Below, piece by piece: positions 16,901 to 25,813 of a DNA stretch of 64,000 nucleotides. Where the stretch lies: contig JAGXFN010000006.1 in assembly GCA_024637195.1 (NCBI GenBank), forward strand, positions 186,001-250,000. The letters run 5' to 3'. The position numbers and the translations under genes were made by a program. How positions within the stretch are numbered: position 1 is the stretch's first letter; each line of letters begins with the position of its first letter. Origin of the DNA: Arcobacter sp. Lineage in GTDB: Bacteria > Campylobacterota > Campylobacteria > Campylobacterales > Sulfurimonadaceae. Below the pieces are notes generated by a model. It did no database searches. It was not told where the DNA came from and was given only the letters and a program-made list of their open reading frames with translations.

Positions 16901-19606
16901 TTGCCTAAAACGATCACAATAATAGATACCTTCGGTTTTTTGTTCCGCAGTTTTTATGCGCTTCCCCCTTTAAAAAACAAGGATGGATTTCCCACCGGTC
17001 TGCTGACCGGCTTCATCAACTTTATCGCCAGCATCGAAAAAGAACACAATACGGACTACATCGTATTTGCTCTGGATATGAAGGGGCCGACCTTTAGAAA
17101 CGAGATCGATCCTGAGTATAAGGCTCACCGTCCGCTCCCGCCCGAAGAGCTTTTGGCACAGCTTCCTATCGCCATAGAGTGGGTGGAACAGATGGGCTTT
17201 GCAAGTGTCTGCGAAGCAGGATATGAGGCGGATGACATCATTGCTTCCGTCGCCAAACTTGCCAAAGAGCAGGGGATGAATGTGCGCATCATATCGCACG
17301 ACAAAGACCTCTATCAGATGATAGATGACGGCAAAGTAGTCGTCGTAGACGCGATAAAACGCAAGGAGATCGACGAAGATGCCTGCATCGAAAAGTATGG
17401 CATCCATCCGAAACAGTTTACCGACTACCAGTCTTTGCTTGGCGACAGTGCGGACAATGTTCCCGGCGTCAGGGGCATCGGCAAGGTCACGGCTGAAAAA
17501 CTCCTCAAAGAATTCAAAACGCTGCAGGGGATCTATGACCATATTGATGAGGTCAAACCGGCCGGTGTACAGAACAAGCTTAGAACCTACGAGGCGGATG
17601 CCTGGCGTTCTCAAAAGCTGGTGACCCTTGTAGATGATATCTATGAGAAACTTGATTTTGAACGCTTCGTTTTGAGCTATGAGAAGAACCATTTTATGGG
17701 TATTTTGGATGATCTGCACCGCTACGAGCTTAATGGGATATTACGTCAGCTTAAGGCGAAGGGGCTGATCGAGCAAGATCATGTCCCCGCTGCTCAGGAG
17801 AAACAAAAGGCGCCGGCTATTGACTTGGAATACATCCTTTTGGACACACAGAAGAAACTCTTTGAGGTGATCGAGGCCATTCCTAAAGATAGCATCGTCG
17901 CTTTGGACACGGAAACGACAGGGCTTAATTCAAGAGAAGACACACTGGTGGGATTTAGCTTTGCTTATGAGGATGAGAGGGGCTATTATGTGCCCTTGGC
18001 GCACAGCTATCTGGGCGTAGGCGATCAGGTCTCAAAAGAGATCGGCGTGCGCGCACTGCGGGCATTGCTGGAGCACAAGATCATCGGGCACAACCTCAAG
18101 TTCGATCTTAAGTTCATCTACCCTTATCTTGGCATCAAGAACTATGCGCCTTATGCGGACACGATGATATTGGCCTGGCTAGTCAACTCCGAAAAGCCTG
18201 TGGGTCTGGACAAACTTGCCGAACTCTACTTCAAACATACGATGATCGCCTTTAAAGATACAGTCAAAAAAGGCGAGGATTTCTCTTCTGTACAGCTCGA
18301 AGATGCGAGCAACTATGCCGCGGAAGATGCCGTCATCACCTTCAAGCTCTACCGTCGTCTTATGCTGCAGCTTGAACTTCAAGACGCTGTCCATCTTATC
18401 GACGAGGCCAAAGAGGTGGAGTTTCCGTTTATCCAGACATTGATCGAGATGGAAGAGGAGGGGATTCGGGTCGATACCGATTTTCTTCAGAAGTTCAAAA
18501 CCGAGACGGAGGGGCTGCTCGACGAACTGCGCAAGAAGATCTATGCGCTTGCCGGCGGAGAGTTTAACATCAACTCCACACAGCAACTCGGTGTCATCCT
18601 TTTTGAGACTCTTGGTCTTCCTGTCGGGAAAAAGACCAAGACAGGCTACTCTACAGATGAGAAAGTCCTGAGTTCATTGCGCGATGAACACGCGATCATT
18701 CCGGAACTTCTGAACTACCGGGAGATTTTTAAGCTCTACTCGACCTACATCGACCCGCTTTTAAACCTTGGACTGAAAAATAAAAATAGACGCATCTATA
18801 CCTCTTTCTTGCAGACAGGGACCGCAACGGGGAGGCTGAGCTCCAAAAACCCGAACCTGCAAAACATTCCGGCACGTTCTGTCATGGGCGCAAAGATTCG
18901 TCACGCCTTTGTCGCATCGCCGGGCAATACACTCATCGGCATCGATTACTCCCAGATAGAGCTGCGTCTTCTTGCGCATTTTTCGCAGGACAAGGTGCTG
19001 CTCGATGCCTTCGCCCATGACAAAGATATCCACCGCCAGACTGCTGCGGCGATCTTTGGAGAAGAGCTGGCGGATGAGAAACGAAATGTCGCAAAGATCG
19101 TTAACTTTGGTCTTCTATACGGAATGGGTCCTAAAAAACTCTCCGTTGACGTCGGCGTAAGCACCAAAGAGGCCAAGGAGATCATTGAGGCTTATTTTGA
19201 GAAGTTCCCGACGGTGAAGACATCTCTGCGCGCTATAGCAGACAGCGCCAAAGAGATCGGCTATGTCGAGACACTTTTGAAACGCCGCCGCTATTTTGAT
19301 TTTGAGAGTGCGCCGCCGATGATGAAAGCAGCCTATGAACGCGAGTCGGTCAATACTGTTTTCCAGGGTTCAGCAGCTGACCTGATCAAGCTTGCGATGA
19401 ATGAGATCTCAAATGTGATAAAAAAAGAACATCTGCATGCTAAGATGCTGCTACAGATCCATGATGAATTAATATTTGAGGTCAAAGTGGAAGAAGCGGA
19501 TACCTTGGCCAAGCAGTTTAAAGCGATCATGGAGAGTGTCTTCACATTAAGCGTTCCCCTGCGCTCGTCCGTAAATATCGGAGACAATTGGGGCGAGCTA
19601 AAGTAG
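16901..19606 (+). CDS. polA: DNA polymerase I
   Basis: This 901-residue three-domain enzyme has an N-terminal 5'-3' exonuclease (residues about 1-290), a central 3'-5' exonuclease and a C-terminal polymerase. The proofreading site looks intact: DTETTGL (Exo I), NLKFDLKF (Exo II) and YAAED (Exo III). Polymerase motifs are DYSQIELR (A), RNVAKIVNFGLLYG (B) and IHDELIFEV (C). It fills gaps in repair and removes Okazaki primers. The start is a TTG at 16901; an AGGA lies at 16890-16893, and no ATG in frame would preserve the FEN domain start. A TATACT at 16869-16874 is a possible -10 box. Confidence 0.98.
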   Translation: MPKTITIIDTFGFLFRSFYALPPLKNKDGFPTGLLTGFINFIASIEKEHNTDYIVFALDMKGPTFRNEIDPEYKAHRPLPPEELLAQLPIAIEWVEQMGFASVCEAGYEADDIIASVAKLAKEQGMNVRIISHDKDLYQMIDDGKVVVVDAIKRKEIDEDACIEKYGIHPKQFTDYQSLLGDSADNVPGVRGIGKVTAEKLLKEFKTLQGIYDHIDEVKPAGVQNKLRTYEADAWRSQKLVTLVDDIYEKLDFERFVLSYEKNHFMGILDDLHRYELNGILRQLKAKGLIEQDHVPAAQEKQKAPAIDLEYILLDTQKKLFEVIEAIPKDSIVALDTETTGLNSREDTLVGFSFAYEDERGYYVPLAHSYLGVGDQVSKEIGVRALRALLEHKIIGHNLKFDLKFIYPYLGIKNYAPYADTMILAWLVNSEKPVGLDKLAELYFKHTMIAFKDTVKKGEDFSSVQLEDASNYAAEDAVITFKLYRRLMLQLELQDAVHLIDEAKEVEFPFIQTLIEMEEEGIRVDTDFLQKFKTETEGLLDELRKKIYALAGGEFNINSTQQLGVILFETLGLPVGKKTKTGYSTDEKVLSSLRDEHAIIPELLNYREIFKLYSTYIDPLLNLGLKNKNRRIYTSFLQTGTATGRLSSKNPNLQNIPARSVMGAKIRHAFVASPGNTLIGIDYSQIELRLLAHFSQDKVLLDAFAHDKDIHRQTAAAIFGEELADEKRNVAKIVNFGLLYGMGPKKLSVDVGVSTKEAKEIIEAYFEKFPTVKTSLRAIADSAKEIGYVETLLKRRRYFDFESAPPMMKAAYERESVNTVFQGSAADLIKLAMNEISNVIKKEHLHAKMLLQIHDELIFEVKVEEADTLAKQFKAIMESVFTLSVPLRSSVNIGDNWGELK

Positions 19607-19639
19607 CTTTCTAACGTTCGCTTAACATTAGAAAGCTAC
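19603..19639. repeat. 12-bp perfect inverted repeat between polA and ccsBA
   Basis: GTAGCTTTCTAA (19603-19614) and TTAGAAAGCTAC (19628-19639) are perfectly complementary with a 13-nt loop. The left arm includes the polA stop codon. No T-tract follows, so this may be a factor-assisted terminator, an RNA stability element or an operator rather than a simple intrinsic terminator. Confidence 0.75.
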
Positions 19640-19676
19640 AATAATGAAAATTCAAAATATGCCACATAGGATAGTC

Positions 19677-22600
19677 ATGAAGAAAATATGGAATTTTATA
19701 TCATCAATGAGGCTCACTGCCTTTTTATTAACCGTGTTCGCTGTTTCAATAGCAGTTGCGACCTTTATCGAGAGTGATTTTAGTACACAGACCGCGCAGG
19801 CAGAAGTCTACAGCGCTCGCTGGTTTGAAGTCTTGCTGGGTCTTTTGGCCCTCAATCTTATGACCTCAATGGCAAGACATTCGGTGATGCAGCAAAAAAA
19901 ATGGAACATTGTTCTTTTTCACAGCTCTTTTTTGGTGATCCTGATCGGTGCCGCCGTCACGCGTTATGCGGGCTATGAGGGAAGTATGCATATCCGTGAG
20001 AACGAGATCGAAAACCGTATCACGACCCGAGAGACCTATGTCCGTGCCCTGTTTGAACAAGAGGGCAAGAAGCTTGAGTTTAAAAAAGAGATCTTCTTTT
20101 CCGAGTTAAGCGAAAACCATTTTGATGAAGATGTCAAAGTCGATGGCGAACGTGTGAATATCTCGCTTGTCGAGTACATCCCCAACGCCGTATTTGAGAT
20201 AGTGCAGGACAAAGAAAAGGGTAAAGCGCTGTTAGAGTTTATGATCACTGTCGGCGGAACACCGCAGCAGATAAAATTGGCGCAGGGGGAGTATTTTGAA
20301 GCGGCTGATCTGATCTTGAACTTCGGTGCAGACGTGAAATCCGAAAAGACAATGATCAATATCACCCAGGAGGGCGAGACACTCTATATGTCACATTTGA
20401 TGGACATCAATACGCTTGACATGGGAACGCGAACAGGCGACACGCTAAAAGCCAGTGATAAGAGCGAGCTGAAAACACGTACGCTATACCAGACTGCCGA
20501 AACAAATTTTGTTATGCGAAATTTTCATCCTTATGCCCTCGAAAAACTTATCTCGAAAAAAGTAAAGGGAAGCAGAAGCCGTCTTGAAGATGCACTTGTT
20601 CTTAATGTCAACTACAAAGGACAGAGCAAGGAAGTGACCTTGATCGGAACCTCAGGCGCGGTAGGAATGGAAAAAGTACTCAACTTTGAGGGCATGAAGA
20701 TCGAGCTCTCTTATGGGGCAGCGATCAGAACGCTTCCGTTTGCACTTAAGCTTGTCGACTTCGAGCTTGAGCGATATCCGGGTTCCATGAGTCCTTCTTC
20801 GTATGCAAGTGAAGTGATCCTCATCGATAAGGAAGAGAATATCAAGATGCCATTTAGAATCTATATGAACCATATTTTAGAACACCGAAACTTCCGTTTT
20901 TTCCAGTCTTCGTTTGACCAGGATGAAAAAGGAACGGTGCTCTCTGTCAACAATGATCCGGGAACTCTGCCGACGTATATTGGGTATATCATGCTTGCTG
21001 TCGGCATGTTCAGCGGGTTTTTTACCCCTAACGGACGTTTTAGAAAACTGATGAAAAAAGGGCGTGGATATGCGCAAAAACGCGAATCTTTGGCCGCGGC
21101 TTTTTTAGGTCTGCTACTTCTGTTTAATCCGGGAGGGGCCAAGGCAGAAGATGTCAACTCTTTAGTAGAGGTCATCAACTCTTTTGACAAGGCCCATGCT
21201 GAAAACTTTGGCAAGCTGATCACTCAAGACAGTTCGGGCCGTATGAAGCCGCTAAATACCTTGAATGTCGAGATCGTCAACAAGGTGCGTGGAAGTGTTA
21301 TAGAGGGGATGAGTGCAGATCAGATGGTGTTAGGGATGATGGTTCGCCCTGAAGCCTGGAGAGAGATCAACCTGGTAAAGACAAAGAATGATGAGATCAA
21401 CAAGATACTCGGCATCGACGAAAAAAGCAAGTATGCTGCTTTCTCCCAGTTTTTGGAAGTTCCGCAAGAGCTTCAGGGCTACAAGCTGGAGCAGTATGTA
21501 GCCGAGGCAATCCAAAAATCACCCGCAAAACGCAACAAGTTTGACAAAGAGATCTTGAAAGTCGATGAACGATTCAATATCGTTTATATGGTCTTTACCG
21601 GTTCAATCTTTAAGATCTTTCCAAAGCCCGCAGATGAGGACAATAAATGGTATGCAACGATTGAAGCTCTGCAGACATTTCCTCCTGAAGACGGCATGCG
21701 GGTGCGTGAAGTTGCGGTGGCTTATTTTATGGGCATAGAAGAAGCCTTGAAGACAAATGACTGGACAAAAGCAAACGAGGCGCTTGAAAAGATTTCTGCG
21801 TATCAGCAGAAATACGGCGCCGAGGTATATCCAAACGAAACAAAGATAAAAGCAGAGCTTATTTATAACAAGTACAATATCTTTGCCTCATTGATGCCTT
21901 TTTATCTGGTGATGGGACTTGTTCTTTTAGTGCTGAGCTTTGTCAAGATTATCAAGCCGAAGTTTAAGTTGCAGTGGTTCTCAAAATCAGCCATGGTGCT
22001 TTTGATCATCTTCTTTGTCTTTCATACGCTAGGACTGGCTATACGCTGGTATATCTCAGGGCATTCACCTTGGTCAAACGGGTATGAGTCAATGATCTTT
22101 ATCGCCTGGGCAACAGTGTTGGCTGGCTTTATCTTCTCTCGTAACTCGCCGATTACCCTGGCCGCAACCGGTGTTTTGGCAGGACTTATCCTTTTTGTCG
22201 CCCATCTGAACTGGCTTGACCCTCAGGTGACAAACCTAGTGCCTGTACTGAAGTCCTACTGGCTCTCTATCCACGTGTCGATGATCACTTCAAGCTACGG
22301 CTTTTTAGCCTTGGGCGCGCTGCTCGGATTTATCGTCTTGATCTTGTTCGCACTTCGAAACAAGAAAAACGAGGCACGTATCAATCTTTCTATCTTGGAG
22401 CTGAACACGATCAATGAAATGAGCCTGATTGTCGGTCTCGTTTTATTGACTGTCGGCAACTTCTTAGGCGGTGTCTGGGCAAATGAGTCTTGGGGACGCT
22501 ACTGGGGTTGGGATCCAAAAGAGACCTGGGCACTAGTCAGCATCCTGCTTTATGCCGTTGTGATTCACCTGCGATTTATCAAAGCGATCTATACGCCATT

Positions 22601-22799
22601 TATTTTCGCAACAGTCTCTTTGCTGGCGTTCTCTTCTATCGTGATGACCTATTTCGGCGTGAACTACTACCTTGCCGGACTTCACTCCTACGCCAAAGGA
22701 GACCCGGTACCGGTTCCTGACTTTGTTCCGTGGACGTATTTGATCATCCTTCTGCTTATCTTTGTTGCTGCGCGCAACCGCAAGATAGAAGAGGCTTAG
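19677..22799 (+). CDS. ccsBA: Fused ResB-CcsA cytochrome c synthase (System II)
   Basis: About 1040 residues. The N-terminal ResB/CcsB half begins with FISSMRLTAFLLTVFAVSIAVATFIE and has a large periplasmic region. The C-terminal CcsA half is multi-spanning and holds the WWD haem-handling motif (ANESWGRYWGWDPKETWA). The protein exports haem and attaches it to CXXCH motifs of periplasmic apocytochromes; fusion of the two halves is typical of Campylobacterota. A ~280-residue extra periplasmic segment precedes the CcsA part. I prefer the ATG at 19677 (AGGA at 19668-19671) over an in-frame ATG at 19644, which would sit right at the base of a strong hairpin. dsbD and a c-type cytochrome lie elsewhere in this window. 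Confidence 0.95.
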   Translation: MKKIWNFISSMRLTAFLLTVFAVSIAVATFIESDFSTQTAQAEVYSARWFEVLLGLLALNLMTSMARHSVMQQKKWNIVLFHSSFLVILIGAAVTRYAGYEGSMHIRENEIENRITTRETYVRALFEQEGKKLEFKKEIFFSELSENHFDEDVKVDGERVNISLVEYIPNAVFEIVQDKEKGKALLEFMITVGGTPQQIKLAQGEYFEAADLILNFGADVKSEKTMINITQEGETLYMSHLMDINTLDMGTRTGDTLKASDKSELKTRTLYQTAETNFVMRNFHPYALEKLISKKVKGSRSRLEDALVLNVNYKGQSKEVTLIGTSGAVGMEKVLNFEGMKIELSYGAAIRTLPFALKLVDFELERYPGSMSPSSYASEVILIDKEENIKMPFRIYMNHILEHRNFRFFQSSFDQDEKGTVLSVNNDPGTLPTYIGYIMLAVGMFSGFFTPNGRFRKLMKKGRGYAQKRESLAAAFLGLLLLFNPGGAKAEDVNSLVEVINSFDKAHAENFGKLITQDSSGRMKPLNTLNVEIVNKVRGSVIEGMSADQMVLGMMVRPEAWREINLVKTKNDEINKILGIDEKSKYAAFSQFLEVPQELQGYKLEQYVAEAIQKSPAKRNKFDKEILKVDERFNIVYMVFTGSIFKIFPKPADEDNKWYATIEALQTFPPEDGMRVREVAVAYFMGIEEALKTNDWTKANEALEKISAYQQKYGAEVYPNETKIKAELIYNKYNIFASLMPFYLVMGLVLLVLSFVKIIKPKFKLQWFSKSAMVLLIIFFVFHTLGLAIRWYISGHSPWSNGYESMIFIAWATVLAGFIFSRNSPITLAATGVLAGLILFVAHLNWLDPQVTNLVPVLKSYWLSIHVSMITSSYGFLALGALLGFIVLILFALRNKKNEARINLSILELNTINEMSLIVGLVLLTVGNFLGGVWANESWGRYWGWDPKETWALVSILLYAVVIHLRFIKAIYTPFIFATVSLLAFSSIVMTYFGVNYYLAGLHSYAKGDPVPVPDFVPWTYLIILLLIFVAARNRKIEEA

Positions 22800-22857
22800 G
22801 AGCTTAGGTGGAATAGAATTTGTTTGTCCAAAGAAAGAATACGTTTAAGGACAGACA

Positions 22858-23214
22858 ATGAACCGAAATATTGATGAGATTTACAGCGGCATCTCTGCGA
22901 TGATAGTCAAAGGGATAAACGCGTCATGGAGCGAGGCTGTTTTGGAAGTCGAGCTGCATACTTTGGCAATGAAGCTCTCAGGCGGCTATCTTTGCGACAC
23001 CGTAAATCACGTAGCCCCCTTTGAGTTTTCCAAAGAGCATAAAAAGATCTTGATGCACACGTTGATCGAACTGCATCTTAAGACAGATCTCAACGAGCAG
23101 AGCCGATGGAACAGCATGGTCTATACCCTTCGCGCAAGCGGAGAGTATACGGTGGATTTTCTCTGGAATCAAGCCTTGGCAGATGATATTGAAAAAGTTT
23201 ATGCCCAGGCGTAA
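22858..23214 (+). CDS. YezG/DUF600-like small protein
   Basis: This 118-residue soluble protein resembles the YezG (DUF600) family in its N-terminal helix with ASWSEAVLEVELH and in the C-terminal pattern RWNSMVYTLRASGEYTVDFLWN. Some YezG proteins are immunity partners of polymorphic toxins, but many are housekeeping orphans and no toxin gene is visible nearby. The ribosome binding site AAGGA lies 6 nt upstream of the ATG. The family assignment is by eye and could be wrong; otherwise it is an uncharacterised conserved protein. Confidence 0.5.
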   Translation: MNRNIDEIYSGISAMIVKGINASWSEAVLEVELHTLAMKLSGGYLCDTVNHVAPFEFSKEHKKILMHTLIELHLKTDLNEQSRWNSMVYTLRASGEYTVDFLWNQALADDIEKVYAQA

Positions 23215-23263
23215 GATCATGCCCGAAATGTTCGATTTTTACGATTTTTTCACAACAGTATAG

Positions 23264-23269
23264 TACAAT
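23264..23269 (+). promoter_or_regulatory. Putative -10 box for the small outer-membrane protein gene
   Basis: TACAAT, 28 nt upstream of the ATG at 23298, in an AT-rich intergenic stretch between two genes on the same strand. It would give a leader of about 20 nt carrying the GGAG ribosome binding site. Confidence 0.4.
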
Positions 23270-23297
23270 ACACAACACACTAATAACTGGAGTTTTA

Positions 23298-23864
23298 ATG
23301 ACCAACTTTTCTAAATACCTAAGCGCCCTTCTTGGCACAGCACTACTCTCTACGGCTTCATTTGCTGCCTCTGACGAGTTTAAAGCCTTCCCTATTTTTA
23401 CTGATGACAATTGGAAGGCCCATATCGAAGTCGCGGCTGTCGCTGCCCACATGAACTTTGACCGTGCTGAAATTGACAATGGAATGGCTTATGGACTTGA
23501 CCTTTCTTTTGACTGCCCTGTCTTTACCCTTCCGGGCGATCATCTGTTAAGACAGCAGCTAACGCTTAGCCGCTATGATAAAAACGGGTTGAAGATGACG
23601 ACGATCGAGATGAATCCTTACTATTTTGTCGATCTCTCGAAAGACCTCGTCTTGGGCTTTGGTCCTGGTATTGGGGGCGTGCATGCTGATGTAGACGGAG
23701 GAAAAGACCAATGGCTTTTTGCTGTTCAAGCCGGAGCAGGTTTGAAGTACTATATAGATGATTTTTTAATCGGTGCTGATCTTCGCTACCAGTGGACAGC
23801 CAAGAAAGAAGTAGGCGAGCTGGACAATATGCGTATGCTGATGAAGGTCGGTTACCGTTTCTAG
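23298..23864 (+). CDS. Small outer-membrane beta-barrel protein, function unknown
   Basis: This 188-residue protein has a signal peptide (residues 1-23, ending near FAAS) and then alternating amphipathic strands with aromatic girdle residues and glycine turns, ending in KVGYRF. The terminal Phe preceded by a hydrophobic strand is the classic BAM-recognition signature of outer-membrane barrels. About eight strands are suggested, as in OmpW/OmpA-like small barrels. A GGAG ribosome binding site precedes the ATG. The family is not recognised. Confidence 0.65.
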   Translation: MTNFSKYLSALLGTALLSTASFAASDEFKAFPIFTDDNWKAHIEVAAVAAHMNFDRAEIDNGMAYGLDLSFDCPVFTLPGDHLLRQQLTLSRYDKNGLKMTTIEMNPYYFVDLSKDLVLGFGPGIGGVHADVDGGKDQWLFAVQAGAGLKYYIDDFLIGADLRYQWTAKKEVGELDNMRMLMKVGYRF

Positions 23865-23941
23865 CGTCTTGCGCAAATGCCGTTAATTCGGGATTTGCTC
23901 TGCTTCTTCAAATAGATCTCAAGAACTCTTCGTTTTAAATC

Positions 23942-24892
23942 CTAAGCATGTCCTCTTTTTTGCATCACACCGATAACCAAAGGTATGATATCGTGGCTTT
24001 TTGTCTTGTTTACAAAGTCATCGGCTCCGAGTGATTCAGCTTCGCGCTTGTTATTTTCGCCTGTCATAGAGGAATTGACGATAATAGGAAGGTTCCTCGT
24101 CTCTGCACTTTCTCTTAAAATTTTAATGACGGTAAAACCGGACATCTCCGGCATTTCGATGTCGGTGATAATGGCAGGAATAATGCTTTTGTCTTCGAGC
24201 GAATTGATATGCTCGATGAGAAGTTTCCCGTTGTTAAAGATGCGGTGCTTGAGATTTGCCTTGTTTAGGATGTTGCGCAAGTGTGTTTGAGCGACTTTGG
24301 AGTCTTCTGCGATCAAGATCTCACCATTGAGCAGTTTTTGCGGGATAACCAGATCTTTGAGGTTTTCAGGTGACTCGTCAACATTGACCATAGCAGAAGG
24401 AATAACATCGGCTAGAAGCTGCTCAAAGTCCAGCACCATACAGATACTCCCATCTTCAAGACGGGTGTCATTGACGACTTTTGAATGGTTTTGCATGTTG
24501 TAACTGTCAGGCGCATGCATAGCGGACCAGTTCTTTTTAATGACACGGTAGGCTTCCATGATCCGAAGACCGATAATAATCCCGTTAAAGTCGCAGATAA
24601 GAAAGCGAGAACGCGGGATCTGTGCACGCGTTATCGAGTGGCCCAGCCAAAGCGGAAGATTCAATATAGGGATCTGCATACCCCGAAGTACGACCGTTCC
24701 CTCCAGCAAAGGATGGGCGGAAGGAATCTGCGTGAGAAAATGATTTTTTGCTTCAACTACTTCACGTGTTTTAAAGACATTGATAGCGTAGAAGGGGGTG
24801 TCTTCACCCGTAGAAGCCTTAAATACAAGAAGCTGTACCTCATTGTTTCTAGCAAGCTGTGTCGAGGCATCGACGTGATCCATAAGTGACAT
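23942..24892 (-). CDS. cheV: Chemotaxis coupling protein CheV (CheW-REC)
   Basis: The 316 residues have an N-terminal CheW-like domain (about 1-165; VVLRGMQIPILNLPLWLG) and a C-terminal receiver domain (about 195-310). The phospho-acceptor Asp lies in AIITDIEMPEMSG near residue 240, and the receiver's conserved Lys in FVNKTKS near the end. CheV couples chemoreceptors to CheA and its receiver domain tunes adaptation; Campylobacterota often have several CheV paralogues. An extended -10 box (TGTTATAAT) lies about 30 nt upstream of the start. The gene stands alone. Confidence 0.95.
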   Translation of the reverse strand: MSLMDHVDASTQLARNNEVQLLVFKASTGEDTPFYAINVFKTREVVEAKNHFLTQIPSAHPLLEGTVVLRGMQIPILNLPLWLGHSITRAQIPRSRFLICDFNGIIIGLRIMEAYRVIKKNWSAMHAPDSYNMQNHSKVVNDTRLEDGSICMVLDFEQLLADVIPSAMVNVDESPENLKDLVIPQKLLNGEILIAEDSKVAQTHLRNILNKANLKHRIFNNGKLLIEHINSLEDKSIIPAIITDIEMPEMSGFTVIKILRESAETRNLPIIVNSSMTGENNKREAESLGADDFVNKTKSHDIIPLVIGVMQKRGHA

Positions 24893-24921
24893 AGTTGTTT
24901 CCTGAGCAAGTTTTATCGAAG

Positions 24922-24927
24922 ATTATA
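24922..24927 (-). promoter_or_regulatory. Extended -10 promoter for cheV
   Basis: TATAAT on the minus strand, preceded by TGT (extended TGnTATAAT form), 30 nt upstream of the cheV ATG; the leader would be about 23 nt. Confidence 0.55.
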
Positions 24928-24998
24928 ACATAGAAAAGAGCGTATTCCATAAAAAAACTTTAAGCAAGCAACCGCTTTAATTTACGGGCTGGTTTAGG

Positions 24999-25004
24999 TA
25001 TAAT
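24999..25004 (+). promoter_or_regulatory. -10 box just upstream of the efflux-adaptor gene (possible leaderless mRNA)
   Basis: TATAAT at 24999-25004 with only six bases before the ATG at 25011, placing the expected transcription start at or next to the ATG. No ribosome binding site would be present on such a transcript. Confidence 0.5.
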
Positions 25005-25010
25005 TTTCTT

Positions 25011-25802
25011 ATGAAAAATATAATTTTATGGATAGCAATATCCGTGTATGCAATGGGATCAGAATATTACGCAAAAGCGGAACCTTACAGGTTTTACACC
25101 CTTCAGGCAAGTGTTTCGGGCTTGATCGTCAAAGCAGATGAAAGCATGGAAGGGAAGCTTCTCTCGAAAGAAGAGTTTATTGTCATTGACGACGAGATCG
25201 ACCGCAAAGAACTTAAACTTCTGGATGAAAAAAAGAGTAATCTACAAAGAAGTCTTGAACTCAATAAAAAGATGGCGGTCAACCTTGAAATGATCATAGA
25301 AAAGAAAAATGAGAATTACGAAAGGATTAAAGATCTTCCGATAAAATCAAACATTGAAAAAGACAAAGAGTTCTTTGATCTGGCGAATACGCAAAATCAG
25401 CTGCTCTCGACCCTGGAAAAGATAGAAACGATTGCATCGCAGCTAAGCGATACGCAGCTGCGTTTGGAACAGCTGCGCTATTCGCTCAAAAAGAAGCATC
25501 TTGAAGCAGAGGGGATGGTCTTATACAAGCTGCATACAAAAAAAGGGCAGGTCGTCGCACCGGGGATGGATCTGGCGGAAGTAGCAGACATCACAAAGGC
25601 AAAACTGACAATCTTTTTAAACAGTGATGAGCTCGATGGGGTACGCGAGAAGAAGATATATCTTAATGACAAGCCAACCGCATACAAGATCGACAAGATC
25701 TGGCCGCTAAGCGATGAGGAGCATATCTCCTCCTACAAGACAGACATACTCATCGCTTCGCCAAAGCAGTTTTCAACCTTATACAAAATAGAATTTAAAT
25801 AA
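25011..25802 (+). CDS. Membrane-fusion (HlyD-like) efflux adaptor
   Basis: A 263-residue periplasmic adaptor with a signal peptide (residues 1-16), then a split lipoyl/barrel-sandwich half (SVSGLIVKADESMEGKLL) and a long coiled coil (about 62-165). The second lipoyl half follows (HTKKGQVVAPGMDLAEVADI) and a short beta-barrel end. In tripartite efflux such adaptors link an inner-membrane pump to a TolC-type channel. The operon also encodes a TolC-type protein two genes on, but no pump gene is visible. argD starts 11 nt after the stop. A -10 box lies directly before the ATG. Confidence 0.75.
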   Translation: MKNIILWIAISVYAMGSEYYAKAEPYRFYTLQASVSGLIVKADESMEGKLLSKEEFIVIDDEIDRKELKLLDEKKSNLQRSLELNKKMAVNLEMIIEKKNENYERIKDLPIKSNIEKDKEFFDLANTQNQLLSTLEKIETIASQLSDTQLRLEQLRYSLKKKHLEAEGMVLYKLHTKKGQVVAPGMDLAEVADITKAKLTIFLNSDELDGVREKKIYLNDKPTAYKIDKIWPLSDEEHISSYKTDILIASPKQFSTLYKIEFK

Positions 25803-25813
25803 AGGATATTCAG

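Noticed and set aside
22858-23214. Toxin-immunity role for the YezG-like gene
   Set aside because: No toxin, adhesin or repeat-rich gene is next to it, and the YezG similarity is weak by eye. Naming it an immunity protein would go beyond the evidence.
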